A DNA stretch of 35,072 nucleotides from an uncultured Hyphomicrobiales bacterium (GCA_903932535.1 CAIZGR010000444.1:1-35072), one strand, 5' to 3'; shown: positions 17,165 through 25,328, counted from the stretch's first letter. A program made the numbers and translations. The notes: generated by a model not told the origin, from the sequence alone.

Positions 17165-18589
17165 CTACACTGCAAAAATCTTTCCCGGATTGAACAGGTT
17201 CTGCGGATCGAACGCCGCCTTCACCCGGCGCATCAGGTCCACCGCCGCCGCCCCGTGCTCGTCCTCCATGTAGGCGATCTTCTTCTGGCCGACGCCGTGC
17301 TCGCCGGTGCAGGTGCCGCCCATGGCGATGGCGCGGTGGGCGAGGCGGGAGGCGAAGGCCTCGGCGGCCTCGATCTCCTTCGGGTTCTTCATGTCGACGA
17401 GCGGGCTCACGTGGAAATTGCCGTCGCCGACATGGCCCACGATCGGCGCGACGAGGCCGGTCGCGGCGATGTCGGCGAGCGTCTCCTCGACACAGTCGGC
17501 GAGGCGCGAGATCGGCACGCAGGTGTCGGTGGCGAACGGGCGCGCGCCGCGCCTGAGCGCCATCTGCGCGTAGAAGCCGTCGTGACGGGCCTTCCACAGC
17601 TTGGTGCGCTCCTCGGGCCGGGTCGCCCAGATGAAATTCCCTCCGCCGTTGCCGGTGACGATGTCGCCGAACCGTCGCGCCTGCTCGACGACGCCGCTGT
17701 CGGTGCCGTGGAACTCGACGATCAGCATCGGCGCCTCGGGCAGGCTCAAATGGGAATAGGCGTTGAAGGCGCGCACCGACAGCGTGTCGAGGAGCTCGAT
17801 CCGCGCGATCGGCAGGCCGGACTGGATGGTCTCGATCGTCGTGTTGCAGGCCGAGCGGACGTCGGGGACCGAGCAGGTCGCCGCCGAAACCGCCTCGGGC
17901 AGCCCCGAGAGCTTCAGCGTCACCTCGACGACGACGCCGAGCGTGCCCTCGGCGCCGACGAACAGGTGGGTGAGGTCGTAGCCGGCCGCGGATTTCTTGG
18001 CTCGCGTGCCGGTGCGCAGGAAGGTTCCGTCCGCGGTCACGACGCCGAGCGACAGCACGAGGTCCTTCATCGTGCCGTAGCGCACCGCGTTGGTGCCCGA
18101 TGCGCGGGTCGAGGCCATGCCGCCGAGGGAGGCGTCGGCGCCCGGGTCGATCGGGAAGAAGAGGCCGGAGTCGTGCAGCCAGGCGTTGAGCTGGGTGCGG
18201 GTGACGCCGGGCTCGACCACGCAGTCGAGGTCCTCGGCGTTGACGGCGAGGATATGGTTCATCCGCGAGAGGTCGAGCGACACGCCGCCATGGGGGGCGT
18301 TGACATGGCCTTCGAGCGAGGAGCCGGTCCCGAACGGGATGATCGGAGCGTCATGCCGGGCGCAGATCTTCACGAGGTCGACGGCGTCCTCGCGAGTCTC
18401 GGCGAACACGACCGAGTCGGGCGGCTGGTTCTCGAGCCACGTCAGCGTGTGGCCGTGCTGCTGGCGGATCGCCTCCGACGCGGAAAAGCGATTGCCGAAG
18501 CGGGCGGCGAGCTCGACGTTGAGCGACGCGACGGCGTCGGGCGAGGGGCGGCCTTCGCGCTTGCGGACGGAAAGGAAGGATGAGGTCAC
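17165..18589 (-). CDS. FAD-binding oxidase, D-lactate dehydrogenase (cytochrome) type
   Basis: The 474-residue product is a VAO/PCMH-fold flavoprotein of the GlcD/LDHD group, which oxidises D-lactate or related 2-hydroxy acids and passes electrons to cytochrome c or quinone. PFGTGSSLEGH (85-95) is the FAD pyrophosphate loop, and GADASLGGMASTRASGTNAV and VGAEGTLGVVVEVTLKL are family segments. HVGDGNFH and GEHGVGQKK near the C-terminus carry the conserved histidines. The start is a GTG at 18589 giving VTSSFLSVRK; longer in-frame readings toward 20458 cross other genes and were rejected. The closest resemblance is to the mitochondrial-type D-lactate dehydrogenases rather than to the glycolate oxidase subunit, because it is a stand-alone gene. 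Confidence 0.9.
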   Translation of the reverse strand: MTSSFLSVRKREGRPSPDAVASLNVELAARFGNRFSASEAIRQQHGHTLTWLENQPPDSVVFAETREDAVDLVKICARHDAPIIPFGTGSSLEGHVNAPHGGVSLDLSRMNHILAVNAEDLDCVVEPGVTRTQLNAWLHDSGLFFPIDPGADASLGGMASTRASGTNAVRYGTMKDLVLSLGVVTADGTFLRTGTRAKKSAAGYDLTHLFVGAEGTLGVVVEVTLKLSGLPEAVSAATCSVPDVRSACNTTIETIQSGLPIARIELLDTLSVRAFNAYSHLSLPEAPMLIVEFHGTDSGVVEQARRFGDIVTGNGGGNFIWATRPEERTKLWKARHDGFYAQMALRRGARPFATDTCVPISRLADCVEETLADIAATGLVAPIVGHVGDGNFHVSPLVDMKNPKEIEAAEAFASRLAHRAIAMGGTCTGEHGVGQKKIAYMEDEHGAAAVDLMRRVKAAFDPQNLFNPGKIFAV

Positions 18590-18658
18590 GACTCTTGCGC
18601 CTTTGGGACCGTGATGAAGCGTAGACTTTAGACTCGCCGGCGCCGCGTGGCCAGCGCC

Positions 18659-18721
18659 GGCTCGGAACGGCCTGCGGAGGTGAACGCCGCGCTCCTGCGT
18701 TTCCTGCGCGAATTGCCGTGA
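18659..18721 (+). pseudogene. Possible C-terminal scrap of an alpha/beta hydrolase
   Basis: A short frame closed by TGA at 18719-18721 reads ERPAEVNAALLRFLRELP. This closely resembles the last helix of alpha/beta-fold hydrolases (usual pattern PEEVNAALLRFL). The frame is closed upstream by a TAG at 18629-18631 and no start or upstream domain is present, so it would be a relic. It lies between the start of the oxidase gene and the end of the binding-protein gene. Confidence 0.35.
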
Positions 18722-18750
18722 AGCGCCGGCCGCGCGCGCTGAACCGTCCG

Positions 18751-19443
18751 TCACGCCGGCTCCATGCCGAGCCTTCGCTTCGTCGCAGCCGCCTCGGCGG
18801 CGTTGAGGAAGGCGATCAGCGCGCGGGCGTCCTCGACGCGGGCCGAGCGCGCGCCGACGCCGATCGAGAAGGTCGTGACCGACTGAACCGGCGCGGGCAG
18901 GAGGCCGGCGATCGCGATCCCCGGCTCGTCGAGGAATTCGCCGAGCTGCTGGACGCCGATCTCGGCTTCGCCGAGCGCCACCAGCGCCGCGACCGGAACG
19001 CCGGGCTTGGCCTGGACGAAGCGGGGCGCGTCGCCCGCCGGATCGAGCCCCCAGGCCTTCGCGACTTCGAGAAGATGGGTCCCGCTCGGGCCGGTCGAAT
19101 AGCCGATCGAGCGGGCGCCGGCGAGCAGGGCCTTGACGGCTTCGCCGTCGCCGATGTCCGGTTTCGGAGCGCCGGCGCGGACCGCGAGCGCCATCGCCGA
19201 GCGGACGAAGCCGACCGTGCTTCCCGCGAGGACAAGGCCCTCGGCTTCGAGCTTCGCCATGACGTCGGAAGCGAGCGCGACCACGTCGAACGGCTCCCCC
19301 GCGCGAACCCGCTTCGCCGCGTCGACGCCGCCGACCGCCTCGATCGCCGTGCGCCCGCCGGCCGCCGCCTCGAACCTCTGCGCGAGTTCGGCCAGCACCC
19401 GCCGCGTCGCCATCGAGGAAATGCCGGTGATCGGTTGCGCCAT
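18751..19443 (-). CDS. ModA-like substrate-binding domain protein without signal peptide
   Basis: The 230-residue product has the type II periplasmic-binding-protein pattern of the molybdate-binding (ModA) group: FDVVALASDVMAKLEAEG, RSAMALAVRAG, SIGYSTGPSGTHLLEV and AEIGVQQLGEFLDEPGI. Unlike true transport binding proteins, it begins directly with the first fold strand (MAQPITGISSMATRRVLAEL) and has no signal peptide or lipobox. GGAGG lies 8 nt before the ATG at 19443, which fixes this start over a TTG at 19455 that would overlap the ribosome site. No permease or ATPase gene is adjacent. The ligand is unknown; a cytoplasmic binding or sensing role is inference. Confidence 0.8.
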   Translation of the reverse strand: MAQPITGISSMATRRVLAELAQRFEAAAGGRTAIEAVGGVDAAKRVRAGEPFDVVALASDVMAKLEAEGLVLAGSTVGFVRSAMALAVRAGAPKPDIGDGEAVKALLAGARSIGYSTGPSGTHLLEVAKAWGLDPAGDAPRFVQAKPGVPVAALVALGEAEIGVQQLGEFLDEPGIAIAGLLPAPVQSVTTFSIGVGARSARVEDARALIAFLNAAEAAATKRRLGMEPA

Positions 19444-19542
19444 GACGTCCTCCAAGCCGAAAGCCGCTCCTGCCGCCTGATATAGCGCAGCCGGCAGCCG
19501 CGTCCCACTGCGCGCACCGGAGGGCGCTCGCTGGCGCGGAGG

Positions 19543-19566
19543 CCCAGGACCGGGACCGGTCCTGGG
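19543..19566. repeat. 11-bp perfect hairpin in the divergent gap before xthA
   Basis: CCCAGGACCGG (19543-19553) and CCGGTCCTGGG (19556-19566) are perfect inverted repeats with 2 nt between. It lies between two divergently transcribed genes, so it is more likely an operator or a mobile-element remnant than a terminator. Confidence 0.5.
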
Positions 19567-19708
19567 TGAAAGCCGAGCTGTGGACGGACCGCATGATGTC
19601 GGCGCTCTCTGAAATGGCGTTCAATGCGGCGGTCTCGCGCGGGCTCCCCTTCCGACCGCTCCCGTGGCACGATGACCTGAGATTCGCCTCGCCCCCGGAG
19701 TTCGCGCC

Positions 19709-20488
19709 TTGCGCATCGCCACCTGGAACGTCAATTCCGTCCGCCAGCGGATCGGCCATCTGCTCGACTATCTGAAGGACGTCGCGCCGGATGCGCTCTG
19801 CCTTCAGGAGATCAAATGCGTCGACGGGCAGTTCCCGCGCGCCGAGGTCGAGGCGCTCGGCTACAACGTCGAAACGCACGGGCAGAAGGGGTTCAACGGC
19901 GTGGCGATCCTCTCGAAGCGCCCCTTCGAGGTCGCCCGCGGACTGCCGGGCGACGACGCGGACGTCCAGTCGCGCTACATCGAGGGCGTGATTCCGACCG
20001 ATACCGGCGTCGTGCGGCTCGCCAGCGTCTACCTGCCGAACGGCAACCCGCCCGACAGCGAGAAATATCCCTACAAGCTCGCCTTCCTGGACCGGCTGAT
20101 CCGCCACACGCGAAAACTCCTGGCCTACGAGGAGCCGCTGGTGCTGGCCGGCGACTTCAACGTCATCCCCGAGCCGAAGGACGCCGCCCACCCGGAGCAA
20201 TGGACCTCGGACGCGCTGTTCCTGCCGCAGACGCGGGAGAAATTCCGCGAGCTGACGGCGCTCGGCCTCACCGACGCGCTGCGCGCGACGCGCGACGCGC
20301 CGGGCCTCTACACCTTCTGGGACTATCAGGCGGGAGCCTGGCAAAAGAACAACGGCATCCGCATCGACCACCTGCTGCTCTCGCCGCAGGCGGCCGACCG
20401 GCTGCGTTCCGTCGAGATCGACAAGGGGATGCGCGGCCGCGACAAGGCCTCCGACCACACGCCGATTCGGATCGAGCTGGCCCTATAG
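19709..20488 (+). CDS. xthA: Exodeoxyribonuclease III
   Basis: This is a 259-residue DNA repair enzyme (AP endonuclease and 3'-5' exonuclease) of the EEP fold. The strand TWNVNSVRQR opens the domain; the metal ligand E34 lies in LCLQEIKC, GDFNVIP carries D149/N151, and SDHTPI near the end carries the catalytic His. WQKNNGIRIDHLLLS is also conserved. The start is a TTG at 19709 (LRIATWNVN), with CCCGGAG about 10 nt upstream. No better in-frame start exists because the family begins exactly here. It is divergent from the ModA-like gene. Confidence 0.95.
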   Translation: MRIATWNVNSVRQRIGHLLDYLKDVAPDALCLQEIKCVDGQFPRAEVEALGYNVETHGQKGFNGVAILSKRPFEVARGLPGDDADVQSRYIEGVIPTDTGVVRLASVYLPNGNPPDSEKYPYKLAFLDRLIRHTRKLLAYEEPLVLAGDFNVIPEPKDAAHPEQWTSDALFLPQTREKFRELTALGLTDALRATRDAPGLYTFWDYQAGAWQKNNGIRIDHLLLSPQAADRLRSVEIDKGMRGRDKASDHTPIRIELAL

Positions 20489-20592
20489 GGCAATCGGCGC
20501 CCGAGGCGCGCGCCTCGTACACCTACAGCATTGCCGCGGCGATAAGAGCGTGCTTGTCTGTCGCGCCCATTTCACAGCCCTGGGGGCTCGAC

Positions 20593-22020
20593 ATGCTGAC
20601 CAAACGCGATTGTCTTCGTCTCGGCGCCGCGGGCGCCCTCGCTTCCGCCTTGCCCAGCGCGGCGCTCGCCCAGAGCGCCCGGCCGGGATTGTTCGGCGCG
20701 ATCGACATCGCCCAGAACGGCCTCGCCTACGGCCTGCCGATCGTCATGAACTACGCGGTCATGTACAAGTTCGCGATCGACAAGGATTCCGGCCAGTACA
20801 AGGCGCCGTTCAACACCATCGCCAACAGCCGCGACGTGTTCACCTACAAGGACACCGCCGTCGTCACGCCCAACAGCGACACGCCCTATTCGATGCTGTG
20901 GATGGACCTGCGGGCCGAGCCGATCGTCGTCAGCGTGCCGGCGGTCGATCCCAAGCGCTATTATTCGGTCCAGCTCATCGACAGCGGCACCTACAACTAC
21001 GGCTACATCGGCTCGCGCGCGACTGGCAGCGACGCGGGCGACTTCATGGTCGCCGGCCCGAACTGGCGCGGCGAGACGCCGGCCGGGATCAGGAAGGTGT
21101 TCAAGTCGAGCTCCCAGCATTCGCTGGCGATCTTCCGCACCCAGCTTTTCAACGCAGCCGACATCGACAACGTCGTCAAGGTGCAGGACGGCTACAAGGC
21201 GCGTCCGCTGTCGGCCTTCCTCGATCAGCCGGCCCCGCCGGCCGCGCCGGCGATCGACTTCCCCAAGATCGACGACGACCTCGCGAAGACGAAATTCTTC
21301 GAATACCTTGCCTTCATGATGCAGTTTATGCCGCCGATGCAGAACGAGGACGCGATCCGCGCCGACCTCGCGAGGATCGGCGTCGAGGCGGGCAAGCCCT
21401 TCAACCTGGACAGCCTCAAGCTCGACGACCGGCTCCAGATCCTCATCGGCATGAAGATGGCCGAACGGCGGATCGACGACGTGCTCAATCTCTCCGGCAA
21501 GACCGTCAACGGCTGGCGCATCGGGCTCTCGGGCGGCGACGCGGCCTTCTACAACGGCGACTGGCTCAAGCGCGCGGCGGTCGCCAGGGGCGGCATCTAC
21601 GCCAACGACGCGCTCGAGGCGGCCTATCCCTTCGCCCGCGCCGACGACCGCGGCCGCCCGCTCGACGGGCGCCGCAAATACACCGTCACCTTCCCGGCCG
21701 ACGGCCTGCCGCCGGTCAACGCCTTCTGGTCGGTGACGATGTACGACGGCAAGACCCAGCTCCTGGTCAAGAACCCGATCGACCGGTATCTGATCAATTC
21801 GCCGATGTTGCCGGAGATGAAGAAGAATTCCGACGGCTCGATCACGATCCACATCCAGAGAGAGTCCCCGGGGCCGGACATGCAGTCGAACTGGCTGCCG
21901 GCGCCGGAGGGCTCGATCTACCTCGTCATGCGCCTCTACTGGCCGAAGACCAGCCCCCCCTCGATCTTGCCGCTCGGGACCGGAACCTGGAAGCCGCCGG
22001 GGGTGAAGCGGGTGGGATGA
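20593..22020 (+). CDS. Secreted DUF1254/DUF1214 domain protein
   Basis: The 475-residue product starts with a secretion signal (TKRDCLRLGAAGALASALPS, predicted cleavage after ALAQS). It has a DUF1254 domain (about 45-200, with NSRDVFTYKDTAVVTPNSDT and DPKRYYSVQLIDSGTYNYGY) and a C-terminal DUF1214 domain (about 340-470, with PPVNAFWSVTMYDGKT, NPIDRYLINS and YWPK). Proteins of this pair are common in bacteria and have no settled biochemical role. The ATG at 20593 follows CTGGGGGCTCGAC. The signal could be Tat-like but lacks a clear twin arginine. It lies downstream of xthA in the same direction with 104 bp between, so it need not be co-transcribed. Confidence 0.9.
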   Translation: MLTKRDCLRLGAAGALASALPSAALAQSARPGLFGAIDIAQNGLAYGLPIVMNYAVMYKFAIDKDSGQYKAPFNTIANSRDVFTYKDTAVVTPNSDTPYSMLWMDLRAEPIVVSVPAVDPKRYYSVQLIDSGTYNYGYIGSRATGSDAGDFMVAGPNWRGETPAGIRKVFKSSSQHSLAIFRTQLFNAADIDNVVKVQDGYKARPLSAFLDQPAPPAAPAIDFPKIDDDLAKTKFFEYLAFMMQFMPPMQNEDAIRADLARIGVEAGKPFNLDSLKLDDRLQILIGMKMAERRIDDVLNLSGKTVNGWRIGLSGGDAAFYNGDWLKRAAVARGGIYANDALEAAYPFARADDRGRPLDGRRKYTVTFPADGLPPVNAFWSVTMYDGKTQLLVKNPIDRYLINSPMLPEMKKNSDGSITIHIQRESPGPDMQSNWLPAPEGSIYLVMRLYWPKTSPPSILPLGTGTWKPPGVKRVG

Positions 22021-22028
22021 CCGGCGAC

Positions 22029-22082
22029 TTCACCACAAAGGACCACACAGCCTTCGTGGCTCTTCGTGATCCTGATGGTGAA
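22029..22082. repeat. Possible interspersed intergenic repeat
   Basis: The segment carries 7-bp inverted ends (TTCACCA at 22029-22035, TGGTGAA at 22076-22082) and an interior of CCTTCGTGGC and TCTTCGTGAT. This resembles the caccacgaaggacacgaag repeats found between genes in many proteobacteria. It sits between convergent genes. Confidence 0.35.
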
Positions 22083-22093
22083 ATGGACTCCGC

Positions 22094-22726
22094 TCAGCCC
22101 TTCCGCACCACCGCGCGCACGACCGCGCTCTCGCCGGCGTGCAGATGGCCCTCGTCGACCCGCGCCTCGGCGGCCTCGAGGACGAGAATCTCCTCGCCGG
22201 CAAAATCCTGCCGCAGGGCCTCGACCGGATAAAGCAGCGCCCGGTCCCGCGGGCCGCCGCGGGTCCCGGCGGCGTGGCGGTCGAGCTGCTCGGGGCGGAA
22301 CGCCTCGAGCACGATCAGGCCGCCCGGCTTCAACGCCCCGAGGGCGCGCGCATGAACGATTCTCCGCTCGGGCTCGACGAGGTGCAGGTAGATCAGCGCG
22401 ATCAGGTCGTATCGCCCCGCGGCCCACGCCCAGGTCAGCGCGTCGGCTTCGAAGGCGGCGATCGACGCGCCGCGCTCCGCGGCGAGCGCTTTCGCCTTGG
22501 CGACGCCGACGGCGGAGAGGTCGAACGCGTCGACCTCGAGCCCCTGCCCAGCGAGCCACACGCCGTTGCGCCCCTCGCCGTCCCCGGGAACGAGGGCGCG
22601 CATGCCGGCTTTCAGGCGATGGGCCTGAGACGCCAGGAAGGCGTTCGGTTCGAGCCCGTAGGCGTAGGCCGCCGGCCGGTAGCGTTCGTCCCACATCGCG
22701 GCGGCTGGCGGAGCCGGGTCGGTCAT
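22094..22726 (-). CDS. Class I SAM-dependent methyltransferase
   Basis: The 210-residue product has MWDERYRPAAYAYGLEPNAF at its start, typical of small TehB/thiopurine-like methyltransferases. The SAM-binding loop LVPGDGEGRNGVWLAGQG (45-62) and VDAFDLSAVGVAKAKALA (motif II) follow, and the post-motif ALKPGGLIVLEAF comes later. The ATG at 22726 was chosen because the family starts near the WDERY segment. A start at 22804 would add 26 unrelated residues, and the ribosome sites do not decide. The substrate is unknown; a tellurite- or thiol-detoxifying role is a family guess. Confidence 0.8.
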   Translation of the reverse strand: MTDPAPPAAAMWDERYRPAAYAYGLEPNAFLASQAHRLKAGMRALVPGDGEGRNGVWLAGQGLEVDAFDLSAVGVAKAKALAAERGASIAAFEADALTWAWAAGRYDLIALIYLHLVEPERRIVHARALGALKPGGLIVLEAFRPEQLDRHAAGTRGGPRDRALLYPVEALRQDFAGEEILVLEAAEARVDEGHLHAGESAVVRAVVRKG

Positions 22727-22957
22727 CGGCGGCGGTCCATTCTTGCGGCTGAGTTCCTGCGAGCCTTCAATTGCCTCGCGGAACCTCGGCGGGTCAACCG
22801 TCATACGCCTGTCAGCGTGCGCGGGGAGGTTGCCGCCCGTCCGGAGGAACCGCGCGACAAGACGTTGCGACTTTCCGCATTCCGCTGCGGCCGAAGTTGC
22901 ACTACGGATGAAGGCGCGCGCTTCGCGCGCGAGGGCGTAAAGAGGGGACGAAAAGCC

Positions 22958-23611
22958 ATGAAAACCGCGCTATCGGCCGATGCGGCCGCCGCACTCATCC
23001 CCGACGGCTCGGTCTGCCTGATCGGCGGATTCATGGCGGTGGGCTCCCCCCACCGGCTCATCGACGCGATGGTCAGGCGCGGCGTGAAGAACCTGACGAT
23101 CGTCGCCAACGACACAGCCATGCCGGGCAAGGGCATCGGCAAGCTCATCACCTGCGGCGCGGTCCGCAAGGTGATCGCCTCCCATATCGGCCTCAATCCC
23201 GAGACCCAGAAGAAGATGATCTCCGGCGAGCTCGAGGTCGAGCTCGTGCCGCAGGGCACGCTGGTCGAGCGCATCCGCGCGGGCGGGGTCGGCCTCGGCG
23301 GCGTGCTCACCGCAACCGGCATCGGCACGCTGGTGGAGGAAGGCAAACAGATCGTCGAGGTCGACGGCAAGCCCTACCTGCTCGAGAAGCCGATCAAGGG
23401 CGACTTCGCGCTCATCGGCTGCAAGCAGGCGGATTACTACGGCAACCTCGAATATTCGCTGACCGCCCACAACTTCAACCCGATCATGGCGCTGGCGGGG
23501 AAGCAGGTCATCGCCGAGCCGCACCACATCGTGCCGGTCGGCGTCATCTCTCCCGACGACGTCAAGACCCCGGGCGTGCTCGTCAATCATCTCATCGAAA
23601 GAGCCATCTGA
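22958..23611 (+). CDS. atoD: 3-oxoacid CoA-transferase subunit A
   Basis: The 217-residue alpha subunit of a family I CoA-transferase shows GGFMAVGSPHRLIDAMVRRG at the N-terminus, NDTAMPGKGIGKLI, SHIGLNPETQKKMISGELEV and GTLVERIRAGGVGLGG, all conserved in AtoD/ScoA proteins. GAGGGG lies upstream of the ATG at 22958. The stop overlaps the subunit B start by one base (TGATG at 23611). The complex moves CoA between a short-chain acid (acetoacetate, acetate, butyrate or 3-oxoadipate) and its donor; the exact substrate is not fixed by sequence. Confidence 0.93.
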   Translation: MKTALSADAAAALIPDGSVCLIGGFMAVGSPHRLIDAMVRRGVKNLTIVANDTAMPGKGIGKLITCGAVRKVIASHIGLNPETQKKMISGELEVELVPQGTLVERIRAGGVGLGGVLTATGIGTLVEEGKQIVEVDGKPYLLEKPIKGDFALIGCKQADYYGNLEYSLTAHNFNPIMALAGKQVIAEPHHIVPVGVISPDDVKTPGVLVNHLIERAI

Positions 23612-24264
23612 TGGAAGACAAGGACATCATCGCCCAGCGGGTCGCCCAGGAGATCAAGCCGGAAATGCTGGTGAACCTCGGCATCGGCCTGCCGAGCCTC
23701 GTCGCCAACTTCCTGCCCAAGGACGTGCATGTGTTCTTCCAGGCGGAGAACGGCGTCATCGGCCTCGGCCCCCGGCCTCCCGAAGGCATGGAGGACGAGG
23801 ACCTCACCGACGCGGGCGGCGGCTTCGTCACCGCCATGCCGGGCGCGGCCTCGATCGACAGCGCCATGAGCTTCGCCCTGATCCGGGGCGGCCACCTCGA
23901 CATGACCGTGCTCGGCGGCCTCCAGGTCGACGAGCGCGGCTATCTCGCCAACTGGATGGTGCCGGGCAAGATGGTGCCGGGCATGGGCGGCGCCATGGAC
24001 CTCGTCGCCGGGGCGAAGGAGGTGATCGTCGCCATGGTCCACACCGCCAAGGGCGCCCAAAAGATCGTCGAGCGGTGCACGCTGCCGTTGACCGCGGTCC
24101 GGCGCGTCAGCCTGATCGTCACCGAGATGGCGGTGATCAAGCCGACCGAAAGGGGGCTGGTTCTCCTCGAGCGCGGCCCCGGCGTCTCGCTCGACGCCAT
24201 CGTCAAGGCGACCGGCGCAAAGCTGATCATCGAGGGCGACGTGCCGGAGATGCGGCTCAACTGA
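23611..24264 (+). CDS. atoA: 3-oxoacid CoA-transferase subunit B
   Basis: This is the 217-residue beta subunit and carries the catalytic Glu (E46) in FFQAENGVIGLGP, the position that forms the glutamyl-CoA thioester. GGGFVTAMPGAASIDSAMSF, RGGHLDMTVLGGLQVDERG, VPGKMVPGMGGAMDLVAGAK and VTEMAVI are standard family segments. It is translationally coupled to subunit A. Because box-pathway products feed into 3-oxoadipyl-CoA, a role in aromatic breakdown is possible, but the distance from the box genes (17 kb) argues for a general short-chain role. Confidence 0.93.
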   Translation: MEDKDIIAQRVAQEIKPEMLVNLGIGLPSLVANFLPKDVHVFFQAENGVIGLGPRPPEGMEDEDLTDAGGGFVTAMPGAASIDSAMSFALIRGGHLDMTVLGGLQVDERGYLANWMVPGKMVPGMGGAMDLVAGAKEVIVAMVHTAKGAQKIVERCTLPLTAVRRVSLIVTEMAVIKPTERGLVLLERGPGVSLDAIVKATGAKLIIEGDVPEMRLN

Positions 24265-24288
24265 CCTTGGGCGTCCCGTTTGGTTTCC

Positions 24289-24308
24289 GGGCCGTATTCT
24301 CGCGGCCC
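24289..24308 (+). terminator. Weak hairpin after the CoA-transferase genes
   Basis: GGGCCG (24289-24294) and CGGCCC (24303-24308) form a 6-bp stem with an 8-nt loop, 25 nt after the subunit B stop. Only TT follows, so termination strength would be low. Confidence 0.25.
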
Positions 24309-24438
24309 TTGCGGGCGGTGAATCACGATTTGTTCATTGCCGCGCTCCAGAAGGGCTTCGACCTCCAGAACCCTTCGTCCTATCTGTTTGAACGAGCGAT
24401 AGGCTCGCATGTCGAAGGACGGCTTTGGGAAATTGGGC

Positions 24439-24487
24439 TTGACTGCGGGCCTTTACGTATATACATTCTGTTATAAAAGTATATACG
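24439..24487 (+). promoter_or_regulatory. vapBC promoter and palindromic operator
   Basis: TTGACT (24439-24444) and TACATT (24462-24467), 17 bp apart, resemble a sigma-70 promoter. CGTATATAC (24456-24464) and GTATATACG (24479-24487) are perfect 9-bp inverted repeats, each containing the palindrome GTATATAC, with centres 22 bp (two helical turns) apart. The left arm overlaps the -10 box. This is the expected layout for autorepression by a VapBC complex, with two VapB dimers bound to one face of the DNA. Confidence 0.65.
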
Positions 24488-24496
24488 GAGCGCGTC

Positions 24497-24736
24497 ATGG
24501 GCCTCATCATCCGCGATCCGGCGGTCGGCGCGCTCGTTCGCGACCTCGCGCGCTTGCGTGGGACCAACATGACCGAGGCCATCGCCCACGCGCTCAGGGC
24601 CGGGTTGAAGCGCGAGCGCGACAAGCGGCCGCTCGTGGAGAGGCTGAAAGCGCTCGCCGATCAATTGAAGGCCGAGGCAGGGCCAAACGGCCGCGAGGTC
24701 ACAAAGGAAGAGATCGACGCGCTGTGGGGTCAGTGA
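24497..24736 (+). CDS. vapB: Type II toxin-antitoxin antitoxin, VapB (Rv0623/PSK family)
   Basis: The 79-residue product begins IIRDPAVGALVRDLARLRGT-NMTEAIAHAL, a ribbon-helix-helix DNA-binding domain of the Rv0623-type antitoxins. A charged C-terminal region (VTKEEIDALWGQ) would wrap the toxin. GGAGCG lies before the ATG, and the palindromic operator ends 10 nt upstream. The stop overlaps the toxin start (TGATG at 24734-24738), so the pair is translationally coupled. Confidence 0.9.
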   Translation: MGLIIRDPAVGALVRDLARLRGTNMTEAIAHALRAGLKRERDKRPLVERLKALADQLKAEAGPNGREVTKEEIDALWGQ

Positions 24737-25131
24737 TGTTCGCCGATACCTCCGCGATCGGGTCCATTCTGCTGGACGAGAGCGGCTCGGCGACGCTGTT
24801 GGCGAGGCTTCAGGAGTCGGAGCGCCGCCTGACTTCGTCCGCCGTCCGCCTCGAAGCCTGCATGGTCACGGCGACCCGGCGCAATGTCTCTCCGATCCGC
24901 GCCCAGCACTATTTCGACGCCTTGGCCCCGGAAGCCGGACTTGCCGAAATCCCGATCGACGAACGAATCGGACGTCTCGCGGTGGAATGCTTCGCGCGTT
25001 ACGGCAAGGGGCGACATCCGGCCCAGCTCAATTTCGGCGATTACCTTTCCTATGCCTGCGCCAAGGCGCATGAAGCGTTTCTGCTTTTCGAAGGCGCCGA
25101 TTTCGCCCAAACCGACGTCAATGCGCGTTGA
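24736..25131 (+). CDS. vapC: PIN-domain ribonuclease toxin VapC
   Basis: The 131-residue PIN-domain protein has the acidic metal ligands intact: D4 in FADTSAIGSIL, E40 in SAVRLEACMV, D102 in LNFGDYLSYACAKAH and D122 in FEGADFAQTDV. VapC toxins cleave tRNA or rRNA unless neutralised by the partner antitoxin. All four residues and a normal length suggest the toxin is functional. A broken second copy of the module follows within 50 bp. Confidence 0.92.
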   Translation: MFADTSAIGSILLDESGSATLLARLQESERRLTSSAVRLEACMVTATRRNVSPIRAQHYFDALAPEAGLAEIPIDERIGRLAVECFARYGKGRHPAQLNFGDYLSYACAKAHEAFLLFEGADFAQTDVNAR

Positions 25132-25179
25132 CGGAAGACGTCGTGTCGGCTTCGATCGGCTCGATGCAGAGCATTCGAC

Positions 25180-25328
25180 ATGGACGTCAGCATCCGCGAT
25201 CCCGAGGCCGGCGCGCTCGCCCCCGGCCTCGCGCGCTTGCGGGAGACCAACATGACCGAGGCCGGTTCGAGGGCGGCGACTTTTCACGGATGGACATCAA
25301 TGACCAGGGAATCGGATTCGGCGAGTGA
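25180..25328 (+). pseudogene. Relic of a second vapBC module (internal deletion)
   Basis: From the ATG at 25180, 28 codons read VSIRDPEAGALAPGLARLRE-TNMTEA. This is clearly related to the first 28 residues of the intact VapB, and the DNA matches over most of 84 bp. Directly after it, in another frame, FEGGDFSRMDIN (25266-25301) matches the end of VapC (FEGADFAQTDVN) and runs to a TGA at 25326-25328. Everything between, the rest of vapB and most of vapC, is missing. The vapB frame stays open into the downstream GNAT gene. Confidence 0.75.

Noticed and set aside
17165-20458. 1097-codon minus-strand frame reading through the oxidase, the binding-protein gene and xthA
   Set aside because: Only the last 474 residues match an FAD oxidase. 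The rest is antisense to xthA and a shifted reading of the ModA-like gene.
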